NCBI GenBank assembly: GCA_002482805.1
Contig: DLGR01000034.1
Coordinates: 103,786 to 167,785, forward strand
Origin: Micavibrio sp. UBA7689
GTDB taxonomy: Bacteria; Pseudomonadota; Alphaproteobacteria; Micavibrionales; Micavibrionaceae
Reading direction: 5' to 3'
DNA length: 64,000 bases
Positions 50,970 through 58,228 of the stretch are shown in pieces. How positions within the stretch are numbered: the stretch's first letter is position 1; each line of letters opens with the position of its first letter. The notes under the pieces were generated by a model. The model was not told the DNA's origin. It searched no databases and worked only from the letters and a program-made list of their open reading frames with translations. The translations under genes and the position numbers were made by a program.

Positions 50970-52066
50970 ATTATATTTTACGCCGCCTGCTTTTGATGAT
51001 CCCGACATTGCTCGGCATCATGTTCATTTCTTTTTGCATCATACAATTTGTTCCGGGCGGCCCTGTCGAGCGCATGATCTCGCAACTCCAAGGTCACAGC
51101 GTGGATGCAACCGCGCGGTTCGGCGGTGGCGGTGGCGGTGATATGGCGGTGGGCGCCGCGGGCGGCGGTGATGGCGCGGTGTCAAAGTACCGCGGCGCGC
51201 AGGGTTTGGACCCTGAACTCGTGGCGGAACTCGAAAAAATGTACGGGTTCGACAAACCCGCGCATGAACGTTTTATCCAGATGGTCAAAAATTATGCGGT
51301 TTTCAATCTCGGCGAAAGCTACTACCGCGATGTTTCGGTAATTGACCTTGTGCTGGAAAAAATGCCTGTGTCGATATCGCTCGGCCTGTGGTCCACGCTT
51401 ATTATATATCTGATCTCCATTCCTTTGGGCATCCGTAAAGCCGTGAAAGACGGACAGGCGTTCGATATATGGACGTCTGCTGCCGTGTTCGTTGGCTATG
51501 CCATTCCCTCTTTCATGTTTGCGATCCTGCTTATCATACTGTTTGCCGGCGGGCGCTATTTCGATCTGTTCCCGATACGCGGCCTTGTTTCCGATAACTG
51601 GCAGGATATGAACTGGTGGCAAGTATCGCTCGATTATATATGGCACATGATTCTCCCCGTCGCGGCCATGGTTATTTCGGGTTTTGCGGGGCTCACCATG
51701 CTCACGAAAAACTCGTTCCTTGATGAAATCGGCAAACATTATGTTCTGACCGCGCGTGCAAAGGGTCTGGCGGAAAAGGACCTGCTCTACGGTCATGTTT
51801 TCCGCAACGCAATGCTCATCGTAATCGCAGGCTTCCCATCTGCATTCATCGCGATTTTCTTTACAGGTTCGCTGCTGATCGAAGTCATCTTCTCGCTCGA
51901 CGGACTCGGCCTGCTCAGTTACGAAAGTGTCATTAACCGTGATTACCCTGTCGTACTCGGCACGCTTTATATCTTCTCACTCATGGGTCTGATCATGACG
52001 TTGGTACGCGATGTGGTTTATGTGCTGGTCGATCCGCGTATCGACTTCGAAGCCCGCACTGTGTGA
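50963..52066 (+). CDS. yejB: YejB-type ABC transporter permease
   Basis: 367 residues from the ATG at 50963, whose sequence overlaps the stop of the phosphatase gene. It begins MLNYILRRLLLMIPTLLGIMFI and has six membrane segments. A glycine-rich periplasmic loop at about 52-75 is common in alphaproteobacterial YejB proteins. The DppB-like EAA loop reads LTARAKGLAEKDLLYGHVFRNAM. It pairs with yejE at 52553. The two are separated by a small gene with its own promoter. Confidence 0.9.
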   Translation: MLNYILRRLLLMIPTLLGIMFISFCIIQFVPGGPVERMISQLQGHSVDATARFGGGGGGDMAVGAAGGGDGAVSKYRGAQGLDPELVAELEKMYGFDKPAHERFIQMVKNYAVFNLGESYYRDVSVIDLVLEKMPVSISLGLWSTLIIYLISIPLGIRKAVKDGQAFDIWTSAAVFVGYAIPSFMFAILLIILFAGGRYFDLFPIRGLVSDNWQDMNWWQVSLDYIWHMILPVAAMVISGFAGLTMLTKNSFLDEIGKHYVLTARAKGLAEKDLLYGHVFRNAMLIVIAGFPSAFIAIFFTGSLLIEVIFSLDGLGLLSYESVINRDYPVVLGTLYIFSLMGLIMTLVRDVVYVLVDPRIDFEARTV

Positions 52067-52188
52067 TTTCCCTTTGATTTCAACACACTGTTTTGAGCAT
52101 CAAAAACGTCTAATATAATAAGCTTACCTGGCACTCATTCTTTTTGAAAAGAATCGTCCATAACTGCCTAAAAACAGCAATTAACCAT

Positions 52189-52217
52189 TTGACAGAATAA
52201 GATCGTTCCTGTAGTTT
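52189..52217 (+). promoter_or_regulatory. Promoter for the small gene inside the yej group
   Basis: Perfect TTGACA (52189-52194), a 17-bp spacer and TAGTTT (52212-52217) lie 28 bp before the ATG at 52245. The -10 is weak, the -35 ideal. Confidence 0.5.
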
Positions 52218-52244
52218 CCCCTCACTTTCAACAAGGAAATCGAC

Positions 52245-52514
52245 ATGGAACTGAAGGACATTCAAGAGCGTCTGAAAGAACTCCGCGACCGCATCCGAGC
52301 GGAAGGCCGTATTTCGCCTCACGCCGAAGAAGAACTGAAGAACCTTTTGAACAGCACTCTTATCACCGCCAACGATGAACTTTCCGCCATCCAAGGCAAA
52401 ATCCACTATTCCATGATCAAGCGCGCAGGCAACGATAACGTCCTGACCCCCGAACAAAAGCGCCGCCTCTCCATCATCGAAAAGACCGGCACAGGCTCCC
52501 AAGCCGTCCACTAA
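52245..52514 (+). CDS. Small helical protein of unknown function between yejB and yejE
   Basis: 89 residues, charged and mostly helical (MELKDIQERLKELRDRIRAEGRIS, then AEEELKNLLNSTLITANDELSAIQGKIHYSMIKRAG). No signal or membrane segment. AAGGAAA lies before the ATG. No family recognised. It has its own promoter (52189) and interrupts the yejB-yejE pair, with yejE 38 bp downstream. Confidence 0.6.
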   Translation: MELKDIQERLKELRDRIRAEGRISPHAEEELKNLLNSTLITANDELSAIQGKIHYSMIKRAGNDNVLTPEQKRRLSIIEKTGTGSQAVH

Positions 52515-52552
52515 GCGCTGGTATTTTGGCCGATCGCGGCTAAAATAACGCC

Positions 52553-53578
52553 ATGGTTTTGTCCCCCTTGTCCAAACGCCGCCTCGCACAATTCAAAGCG
52601 AACAAACGCGGCTATTATTCTTTCTGGATTTTTCTGGCGCTGCTCGCCGTCTGCCTGTTTGCCGAAGTCATCGCCAACGACAAACCCGTGTTGGTAAAAT
52701 TCGAAAACGGGTTCTACACGCCCTTTCTGCAATCCTATCCTGAGACCACCTTCGGCGGGGATTTCGAAACCGAAACCGATTACCGCGATCCGTATGTGCA
52801 GGAACTGATCGAAGCCAAAGGCTGGATCATTTGGCCGCTGATCCGTTTTTCCTACGACACTATTTCCTATGATCTTCCCGAACCAGCGCCGTCCCGTCCC
52901 ACGGGCAAGAATATTTTCGGCACGGATGACCAAGGGCGCGATGTTGCCGCGCGCGTGATTTACGGTTTCCGCATCTCCGTAGTGTTCGGTTTGATACTGA
53001 CACTGATCAGTTCCATCATTGGCATTACGGCAGGCGCGTTCCAAGGCTATTACGGCGGAAAACTCGACTTGTTCATGCAGCGCGTGATCGAGGTCTGGTC
53101 GTCCCTGCCCTCGCTGTATATTCTCATCATCTTCTCGGCGATGTTCATTCCGGGATTCTGGACGCTGCTCGCCATTCTTTTGCTGTTCTCACAGGTGTCG
53201 CTGGTCGATGTGGTGCGCGCCGAATTCTTGCGAGCGCGGAATTTTGATTATGTCCGGGCCGCCAACGCACTCGGTGTTTCCAACCACACCATCATGCACC
53301 GTCACGTGTTGCCCAACGCCATGGTTGCAACTATGTCGATGATGCCGTTCATTCTCACAGGCTCCATCACCGCGCTCACCTCGCTTGATTTCTTGGGATT
53401 GGGTTTGCCGCCGGGTTCGCCGTCCTTGGGTGAATTGCTGTCCCAAGGTAAAAACAATCTGCAGGCGCCATGGCTCGGCATTTCTGCCTTCTTCTCCCTC
53501 GCCTTCATGCTTACGCTTTTGACCTTTATCGGCGAAGCGGTGCGTGACGCGTTCGATCCGCGGAAAACAACGCTCTGA
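52553..53578 (+). CDS. yejE: YejE-type ABC transporter permease
   Basis: 341 residues. The N-terminal OppC-like segment LSPLSKRRLAQFKANKRGYYSFWIFLALLAVCLFAEVIANDKP precedes a periplasmic region (about 45-105) with GKNIFGTDDQGRDVAARVIYGFR. The permease core follows with EFLRARNFDYVRAANALGVSNHTIMHRHVLPNAM, the EAA loop, and DFLGLGLPPGSPSLGELLSQGKNNLQAPW. It partners YejB. The next gene starts directly at its stop (TGATG overlap). Confidence 0.93.
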   Translation: MVLSPLSKRRLAQFKANKRGYYSFWIFLALLAVCLFAEVIANDKPVLVKFENGFYTPFLQSYPETTFGGDFETETDYRDPYVQELIEAKGWIIWPLIRFSYDTISYDLPEPAPSRPTGKNIFGTDDQGRDVAARVIYGFRISVVFGLILTLISSIIGITAGAFQGYYGGKLDLFMQRVIEVWSSLPSLYILIIFSAMFIPGFWTLLAILLLFSQVSLVDVVRAEFLRARNFDYVRAANALGVSNHTIMHRHVLPNAMVATMSMMPFILTGSITALTSLDFLGLGLPPGSPSLGELLSQGKNNLQAPWLGISAFFSLAFMLTLLTFIGEAVRDAFDPRKTTL

Positions 53579-54132
53579 TGCCTTCCCGCATATACAAGGG
53601 CTGTTTGATCGCCGCCACGACCAAAGCCGAAAAGCAAGGCCTGTGGTTCGTCTTCCATGCCGAAGGCAATGATGTGCTGGGCCTTGATCTCACGCAGCAA
53701 CATCCCGCCATCGAATATAAAAGTTTTGCGAATGTGCTGCACGCGCCCGACCGTAAAGACGACAAGGACAAAATCGTTTTGATGGGCGGAAGCATGAACC
53801 CAGATGATGCACTTTCTATTTTGCATGAAACATTGCCGCAACCCGAAGATTCCGTCGTTATCGATGAAAGCTTTTCACTCCGCACCTATCGATACGTGCT
53901 TATCCCCGGTAAACCGCCTGCCGTGGTCGGCAATATCAAGGCGGCAGGTACCATCGCGTTTAAAAGCGCAGTCGACTTTCTGATCATCATGGGTTTCAAA
54001 GTATGGGAAATGCCTAAGCTCATTTTGGATATCAATAACGGCCATTTTAAAGTCGTCCCCGCTACAAAGGACATAGTTTTTGAAACCCCGGCACAAGACA
54101 GGCTCACGAAGGCTTTGCACCTCGTTCATTAA
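53578..54132 (+). CDS. Divergent AlgH/UPF0301-like protein
   Basis: 184 residues. KGCLIAATTKAEKQGLWFVFHAEGNDVLGLDL (about 7-38) matches the AlgH opening FLIAMP...V...H...G..GL. KIVLMGGSMNPDDALSILHE corresponds to the GGPV...LH motif, and VPATKDIVFETPAQDRLTKAL resembles the C-terminal PAD...LF...P...RW. Similarity is weak and the call rests on this order of motifs. The start overlaps the yejE stop. Confidence 0.45.
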   Translation: MPSRIYKGCLIAATTKAEKQGLWFVFHAEGNDVLGLDLTQQHPAIEYKSFANVLHAPDRKDDKDKIVLMGGSMNPDDALSILHETLPQPEDSVVIDESFSLRTYRYVLIPGKPPAVVGNIKAAGTIAFKSAVDFLIIMGFKVWEMPKLILDINNGHFKVVPATKDIVFETPAQDRLTKALHLVH

Positions 54133-54169
54133 ACATTGAAACCCGCGGGAAAAAGGCTTATCTAAAGTT

Positions 54170-55366
54170 ATGACATTGAGCAACTCCATCGCCGCCATGA
54201 AAGAAGAATTCGCCGCTTACCGCCGTGAATTGCATCAGAATCCGCAAACTTCCTATGAGGAAGTTTTTGCGAGCGATTTCGTTGCCAAAAAACTCACCGA
54301 ATGGGGCATTCCTCACAAGCGCGGCATAGCGGTCACGGGCATCGTTGCCACAATCGAAGGAAACAAAAGCGATTCAGGTAAAGCCATAGGTTTGCGCGCC
54401 GACATGGACGCACTCAACATGACGGAAGAATCCGGCCAGCCTTGGGCTTCCAAAACACCTGGCAAAATGCACGGCTGTGGTCATGACGGGCATACGGCCA
54501 TGTTGCTCGGCGCCGCAAAATATCTTTCCGAAAACCGCAATTTTAACGGCAAGGTCCATTTGATTTTCCAGCCTGCCGAAGAAGGCGGCGCGGGCGCGAT
54601 CCGCATGATTAAGGAAGGCTTGTTCAAGGAATTTCCGGTGGATGCCGTGTTCGGCATGCATAACTGGCCGGGCCTCACGATCGGCAAGGTAGGATTGCGA
54701 AACGGGCCTATTATGGCCTCAACCAACACATTCGACATTGTTATCACCGGCAAAGGCGGACACGCCGCCTTCCCCCATCTTTCGGTAGATCCTATTCCGG
54801 CTACCGTGCAAATTGTTTCGGCCCTGCAAACCATCGTTTCGCGTCAGATCAATCCGCTCGACAATGCCGTTTTGTCGGTCACCAATTTCAACGCGGGATC
54901 GGGGGCATCGAACGTCATTCCCGATACGGCCAAACTGATTGGCACGTTCAGAACATTTACGCCGCAGACGCGCGCCTTTGTTGAAAAACGGATCGGAGAA
55001 ATCACAAAAGGCATAGCTGCGTCTTTTGGCTGCACAGCCACGATTGCCATCAGCGACGGATACGATCCGACCATCAACACCCCGGATGAAACTGTATTCT
55101 GCACGCAAGTTTTGAAATCACTTATGGGCGAAAACAATGTCGATAACAATGTTGAACCCTGCATGGGTGCGGAAGATTTCGGCGCCATGCTTCAGGCCGT
55201 TCCGGGTTGTTATATATGGATGGGTCAAGGCGTCGAAGGAAAGCCGGATTCACCGCACAACAAATTCCTGCACAACACAGGCTATGACTTCAACGATGAT
55301 TTAATTCCGATAGGCATCGAATACTGGGTCAAACTGACTGAAGCTGCCCTGCCCTTATCCAAATAG
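54170..55366 (+). CDS. M20 family amidohydrolase (hippurate/N-acyl amino acid hydrolase type)
   Basis: 398 residues. YRRELHQNPQTSYEE opens the family pattern. GLRADMDALNMTEESGQPWASKTPGKMHGCGHDGHTAMLLGAA (about 74-117) carries metal ligands. FQPAEEGGAGAIRMI and MHNWPG, then ITGKGGHAAFPH, follow, with late ligand PHNKFLHNTGYDFND. The enzyme cleaves N-acyl amino acids or amidated peptides. It lies just after a peptide-transporter group, so peptide or acyl-amino-acid breakdown is a reasonable role. Confidence 0.92.
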   Translation: MTLSNSIAAMKEEFAAYRRELHQNPQTSYEEVFASDFVAKKLTEWGIPHKRGIAVTGIVATIEGNKSDSGKAIGLRADMDALNMTEESGQPWASKTPGKMHGCGHDGHTAMLLGAAKYLSENRNFNGKVHLIFQPAEEGGAGAIRMIKEGLFKEFPVDAVFGMHNWPGLTIGKVGLRNGPIMASTNTFDIVITGKGGHAAFPHLSVDPIPATVQIVSALQTIVSRQINPLDNAVLSVTNFNAGSGASNVIPDTAKLIGTFRTFTPQTRAFVEKRIGEITKGIAASFGCTATIAISDGYDPTINTPDETVFCTQVLKSLMGENNVDNNVEPCMGAEDFGAMLQAVPGCYIWMGQGVEGKPDSPHNKFLHNTGYDFNDDLIPIGIEYWVKLTEAALPLSK

Positions 55367-56029
55367 TCAGAGCTTGAGCGGCTCTACGGCCATGCCGCGT
55401 TCTTCCTTGGAAATGATCGTGAAATTGAACGCGATCGATATGCGGTCTTTTTCCGATTGGTGCGGCGTCACCGAATGCCACAAATAGGATGGGAATATAA
55501 TTCCCATACCGGGGCGCGGGAAAAACTTCACATAGTTTTTTTCACTGAGCTCGGCCAGCGAAGCGTTGCCGCGCGGATCGTGCAAAATCAAAACACCCGG
55601 GTCTAACGCCCAATATCTTTTGGTGTCTTCCTGCACGAACAAATCCTGTTTTTCATTCACATCGGGAATATCGACATAATAAACGCCAGACACTTGCGCC
55701 TGATGGTTATGCGCGGGGACATATGCGCCTTTCTTGCCGTAGTTGGGAAACACATGCGTCTGCACGCCGAATTCGCCTTGGATGCCTTCGGCTTTAAGCC
55801 ATGAAAGCATCCCATCCCACATAAATTCTTTGAGCTTGGTCAGAACGGGATATTGATTGGAATGATCCATCATATCTTCAAGGTCGGCTATTTTTTCGAA
55901 ATATTTGGAAGAGTATTTCTTTTCGGCGCGGAACATTTCGCGCAAACCTTCGACCATCACTTCGTCGCCGGAGTGTTTTGTAACAACTCTTGTGGGGAAA
56001 TAAAGTTTATGATCCCAAGCCGCTTCCAT
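55367..56029 (-). CDS. Putative 2OG-Fe(II) oxygenase (TIGR02466-type)
   Basis: 220 residues. A double-stranded beta-helix is suggested by FGVQTHVFPNYGKKGAYVPAHNHQAQVSGVYYVDIPD (about 87-123, with the HxH and a downstream acidic residue) and the late strand FPSYLWHSVTPHQSEKDRISIAFNF (about 183-207, metal histidine and the 2-oxoglutarate arginine). The family hydroxylates unknown substrates. It converges with the M20 gene at the stops (55366/55367, no gap). Confidence 0.75.
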   Translation of the reverse strand: MEAAWDHKLYFPTRVVTKHSGDEVMVEGLREMFRAEKKYSSKYFEKIADLEDMMDHSNQYPVLTKLKEFMWDGMLSWLKAEGIQGEFGVQTHVFPNYGKKGAYVPAHNHQAQVSGVYYVDIPDVNEKQDLFVQEDTKRYWALDPGVLILHDPRGNASLAELSEKNYVKFFPRPGMGIIFPSYLWHSVTPHQSEKDRISIAFNFTIISKEERGMAVEPLKL

Positions 56030-56072
56030 AGATATTATTAAAACAACAGCTTTTCGGCGGAGTCAATAAAAC

Positions 56073-57008
56073 CTATTGCGGAGCTAAGGCTGGTGCGGCT
56101 GAGGGTGCCTGCCCTGCAGCTCTGCGCAAGAACAGCGTGCCGGCACCTTCATCGGTCAGAAGTTCTTTCTCGATCGCCTGCTTGTCCGCGCCATTCAGTA
56201 TGACCACACCGCCCACAGCAGGATTGGAAGCTACGTCCATCGCGGCCTCGACTTTTAGTTTCATACCGCCGTAAATGGTACCATCGTCGATCCAGTGTCT
56301 CCAGTTATCCGTGTAGATATGCGAAATGCGTTTTTTGCTCTTATCGAGGACGGCATCAACGTTCGTACACAATATCAAACGCTGCGCGCCTAGCGAGATG
56401 GCGATTCCTGCCGCAACTTCATCTGCATTGACGTTCATGCAAATACCGTCCTGCCCCATACTGATGGGATGAATGATCGGAATACTGTTCGCCGCCGTGA
56501 AGTAAGAAAGCTTCGCGCTGTCCACGTCCGTGAGCGTTCCCGTGCGGGAGTTCTCGAAACGTGGCTTCGCCGTTATCAGTCTGGAATCATTGCCGCCAAG
56601 CCCTATCGCATTCACATCCGCTCCAAGCTTGGCTGCTTCTTCATGAAACAGATTGACGATGCGGCGGTTGAGTTCGTTAAGGCAGCGGTGCGTAACTTCA
56701 AGAGTCGCCAGATCCGTAATGCGGGCATCCGTAACTTTGTCTTTTAACGGTTCTATCCCTGCGCGTTTCAATTCTTCATCGATCTGCGTTCCACCGCCAT
56801 GAACCAGAACAACGCGCGCACCGAAATTTTTCAACGTGATCGCCTGTACCATCAGGTTACGAATAACGTCGTCCTGCGCCACCAACTCGCCGCCGAATTT
56901 GATGACGATGGTTTTGTCTCGGTACTTGGCGGCATAGCGCGCCGCTACCGTGTAAAAGTCGGGGGAAATGGTCGGCGGGGCCGCCGATACGCCGTCTGGG
57001 GAAGTCAT
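56073..57008 (-). CDS. argB: Acetylglutamate kinase
   Basis: 311 residues from the ATG at 57008, with AAGGTG 7 bp upstream. Amino-acid kinase fold: KTIVIKFGGELVAQDDVIRNLMVQAITLKNFGARVVLVHGGGTQIDEELKRAG (about 32-84), GLGGNDSRLITAKPR, and GGMKLKVEAAMDVASNPAVGGVVILNGADKQAIEKELLTDEGAGTLF. The ending with GAGTLF is typical. It phosphorylates N-acetylglutamate, second step of arginine synthesis. It is divergent from the first attenuator unit. Confidence 0.96.
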   Translation of the reverse strand: MTSPDGVSAAPPTISPDFYTVAARYAAKYRDKTIVIKFGGELVAQDDVIRNLMVQAITLKNFGARVVLVHGGGTQIDEELKRAGIEPLKDKVTDARITDLATLEVTHRCLNELNRRIVNLFHEEAAKLGADVNAIGLGGNDSRLITAKPRFENSRTGTLTDVDSAKLSYFTAANSIPIIHPISMGQDGICMNVNADEVAAGIAISLGAQRLILCTNVDAVLDKSKKRISHIYTDNWRHWIDDGTIYGGMKLKVEAAMDVASNPAVGGVVILNGADKQAIEKELLTDEGAGTLFLRRAAGQAPSAAPALAPQ

Positions 57009-57077
57009 ACACACACCTTGGTTTTCTTATTGATGATGTTATGTATAAAAATAATCTGGTTAACGTCAACAAATTAA

Positions 57078-57107
57078 TTGTAAAGGGATGGGTTTTTGCC
57101 TTATAAC
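57078..57107 (+). promoter_or_regulatory. Promoter of the first leader peptide/GNAT unit
   Basis: TTGTAA (57078-57083), an 18-bp spacer and TATAAC (57102-57107) precede the leader ATG by 7 nt. The -10 is identical to that of the second unit, and the -35 differs by one base. Confidence 0.65.
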
Positions 57108-57114
57108 GGCCTCC

Positions 57115-57168
57115 ATGATCGACATGGCCCACAGCATAATCTGCTCCCAGCGACGACGTACCGCCTGA
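57115..57168 (+). CDS. Arginine-rich leader peptide 1
   Basis: 17 codons reading MIDMAHSIICSQRRRTA, with three Arg codons in a row (57151-57159) three codons before the stop. It is homologous to leader peptide 2 (position by position I2, M4, H6, I8-I9, S11, R14, T16 are shared). The stop codon TGA lies inside the 5' strand of a long-range RNA helix. The predicted transcript start falls on the ATG, so translation may be leaderless; an internal ATG at 57124 is another start. Confidence 0.7.
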   Translation: MIDMAHSIICSQRRRTA

Positions 57169-57287
57169 CCGCCCGGTTGGAATAGGTTCGGACGTGACGC
57201 CATTCGTCACATAATAAAAACGATAAGCCCCCCACCGTAGCGGTCACCGAGACCTTCTCCCTCCCGAGAAAGGCTCCCCTGTTTTTT
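57115..57287 (+). ncRNA. Attenuator-like structured leader, copy 1
   Basis: Elements in order: leader peptide; P1 5' strand TGACCGC (57166-57172), pairing with GCGGTCA (57240-57246); hairpin P2 GTGACG/CGTCAC (57194-57199/57205-57210); local alternative ACCG/CGGT (57234-57237/57241-57244); mini-hairpin GGTC/GACC (57242-57245/57251-57254), which competes with the terminator stem. The terminator hairpin is 57249-57276 (GAG with CTC, CCTT with AAGG, CTC with GAG, loop CCTCCC) with six T at 57282-57287. A peptide-controlled attenuator is inferred. Confidence 0.7.
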
Positions 57288-57319
57288 CCTGACAACGCTG
57301 AACGATTACGGTGAAACCC

Positions 57320-57916
57320 ATGTTAACGACCAATTTGGCCCTGAAGGCCATCCCTGAAGAGCAACCTCCCGAACCACAGCAGAGTTATCTGCTCATGACC
57401 AAGGCGGATATTCCCGCCTTCCTCGCCCTGCAGGCGAAAGTCATCGCGGCCTTGCCCGAAGACAAGAAGCACTATCTCAAACCCAGAACCGCAGAGGACC
57501 TCGAAGCCCATCTTTCGGCCGACATGCCTGTCATCGTGGTCAAGGACCATGACGGCAAAATCATCGCGCAGGCGCTGGTCACCTTGTTCAACTCGCCCGC
57601 CGCGAAGAATCTCGGCGACTACCCCAACATCGGCACGGATCCCAAGGCGGCGGTTCAGGCGGTTCAGGTAGATCCCGACGCGCGTGGCAAGAAGCTTTCG
57701 GAAGTGCTTCTAAATGCTGCCAAAATAGAAGCGGCCAAACTCGGCGCCGCCTCTTTGCTTGCCAAAGTCGCCACCGACAACGACAGCCAGAAGAGCTTTA
57801 TCAGCACTCACTTCACAAAGGCGGCGGAGAACGTTTGGGACAAGGCCGGCCGCTACTTCGCGAACTATTTTCAGGTGGCATTGGCCAAGTCAGAGCCTCT
57901 TCTGAGGCCGGTTTAG
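57320..57916 (+). CDS. GNAT-fold acetyltransferase, paralogue 1
   Basis: 198 residues from the ATG at 57320 (GGTGA just upstream; a GTG at 57311 would add three residues). The acetyl-CoA loop is recognisable in QAVQVDPDARGKKLSEVLLNAAKIEAAKLG (about 115-144). The N-terminal part has LLMTKADIPAFLALQAKVIAALPEDKKHYLKPRT and HLSADMPVIVVKDHDGKIIAQALV. The gene at 58229 is a paralogue. The substrate is unknown. Location between argB and argD suggests arginine, ornithine or polyamine metabolism. Confidence 0.75.
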   Translation: MLTTNLALKAIPEEQPPEPQQSYLLMTKADIPAFLALQAKVIAALPEDKKHYLKPRTAEDLEAHLSADMPVIVVKDHDGKIIAQALVTLFNSPAAKNLGDYPNIGTDPKAAVQAVQVDPDARGKKLSEVLLNAAKIEAAKLGAASLLAKVATDNDSQKSFISTHFTKAAENVWDKAGRYFANYFQVALAKSEPLLRPV

Positions 57917-57930
57917 CATGTTGCAATTGT

Positions 57931-57956
57931 GTCACACCTGTGGCGGAGATTTTTTG
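57931..57956 (+). terminator. Weak terminator-like hairpin after GNAT paralogue 1
   Basis: GTCAC (57931-57935) pairs with GTGGC (57940-57944), with one G-T pair, and six T follow after five bases. The stem is short. Confidence 0.3.
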
Positions 57957-57975
57957 GCCAAGGGGCAATTTATTA

Positions 57976-58004
57976 TTGTAGTGACCGTCACTTAGGCGTA
58001 TAAC
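57976..58004 (+). promoter_or_regulatory. Promoter and palindromic operator of the second unit
   Basis: TTGTAG (57976-57981), a 17-bp spacer and TATAAC (57999-58004) precede the leader ATG by 6 nt. The palindrome AGTGAC-C-GTCACT (57980-57992) lies between the -35 and -10, a repressor-type position. It is absent from unit 1. Confidence 0.65.
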
Positions 58005-58010
58005 AAGGAC

Positions 58011-58064
58011 ATGATTTTGATGGACCACAACATAATCAATTCGAGAACCCGAAGTACGATCTGA
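58011..58064 (+). CDS. Arginine-containing leader peptide 2
   Basis: 17 codons reading MILMDHNIINSRTRSTI, with Arg at positions 12 and 14. It has the same length as leader 1 and shares I2, M4, H6, I8-I9, S11, R14 and T16. Only the AAGGA at 58005-58009 lies upstream; it is well placed for an internal ATG at 58020. The predicted transcript start is within one base of 58011, so it may be leaderless. The stop TGA is in the P1 strand. Confidence 0.7.
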   Translation: MILMDHNIINSRTRSTI

Positions 58065-58184
58065 CCGCCCGCGTGGTTCAGGATCGGCAGTGGGTACATC
58101 TTCGCTGCATTTAAAACGAACAGCCTTCCACCGCTAGCGGTCACGAGACCCCCTCCCTCCCAGAGAAGGGCTCTTTTGTTTTTT
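58011..58184 (+). ncRNA. Attenuator-like structured leader, copy 2
   Basis: Same layout as copy 1. P1 is TGACCGC (58062-58068) with GCGGTCA (58137-58143), 75 nt apart against 74 nt in copy 1. P2 is GCAGTG/CGCTGC (58087-58092/58103-58108), a different sequence that still pairs. The local hairpin is ACCGC-TA-GCGGT (58130-58141) and the mini-hairpin GGTC/GACC (58139-58142/58147-58150). The terminator stem starts GAG-A-CCC (58145) and closes GGG-CTC (58168-58173), then T-rich to 58184. The loop again contains CTCCCTCCC. Confidence 0.7.
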
Positions 58185-58228
58185 ACTCACTGCAAAACAA
58201 AAGACGTTAGAAAGAAGTGGTTCGCACC

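Noticed and set aside
52131..52147. Sigma-54 promoter (TGGCAC) between yejB and the small gene
   Set aside because: TGGCAC is present but there is no GC at the -12 position, and a good sigma-70 -35 lies closer to the gene.
57311..57319. GTG start for GNAT paralogue 1
   Set aside because: The GGTGA containing this GTG is better read as the ribosome site of the ATG at 57320.
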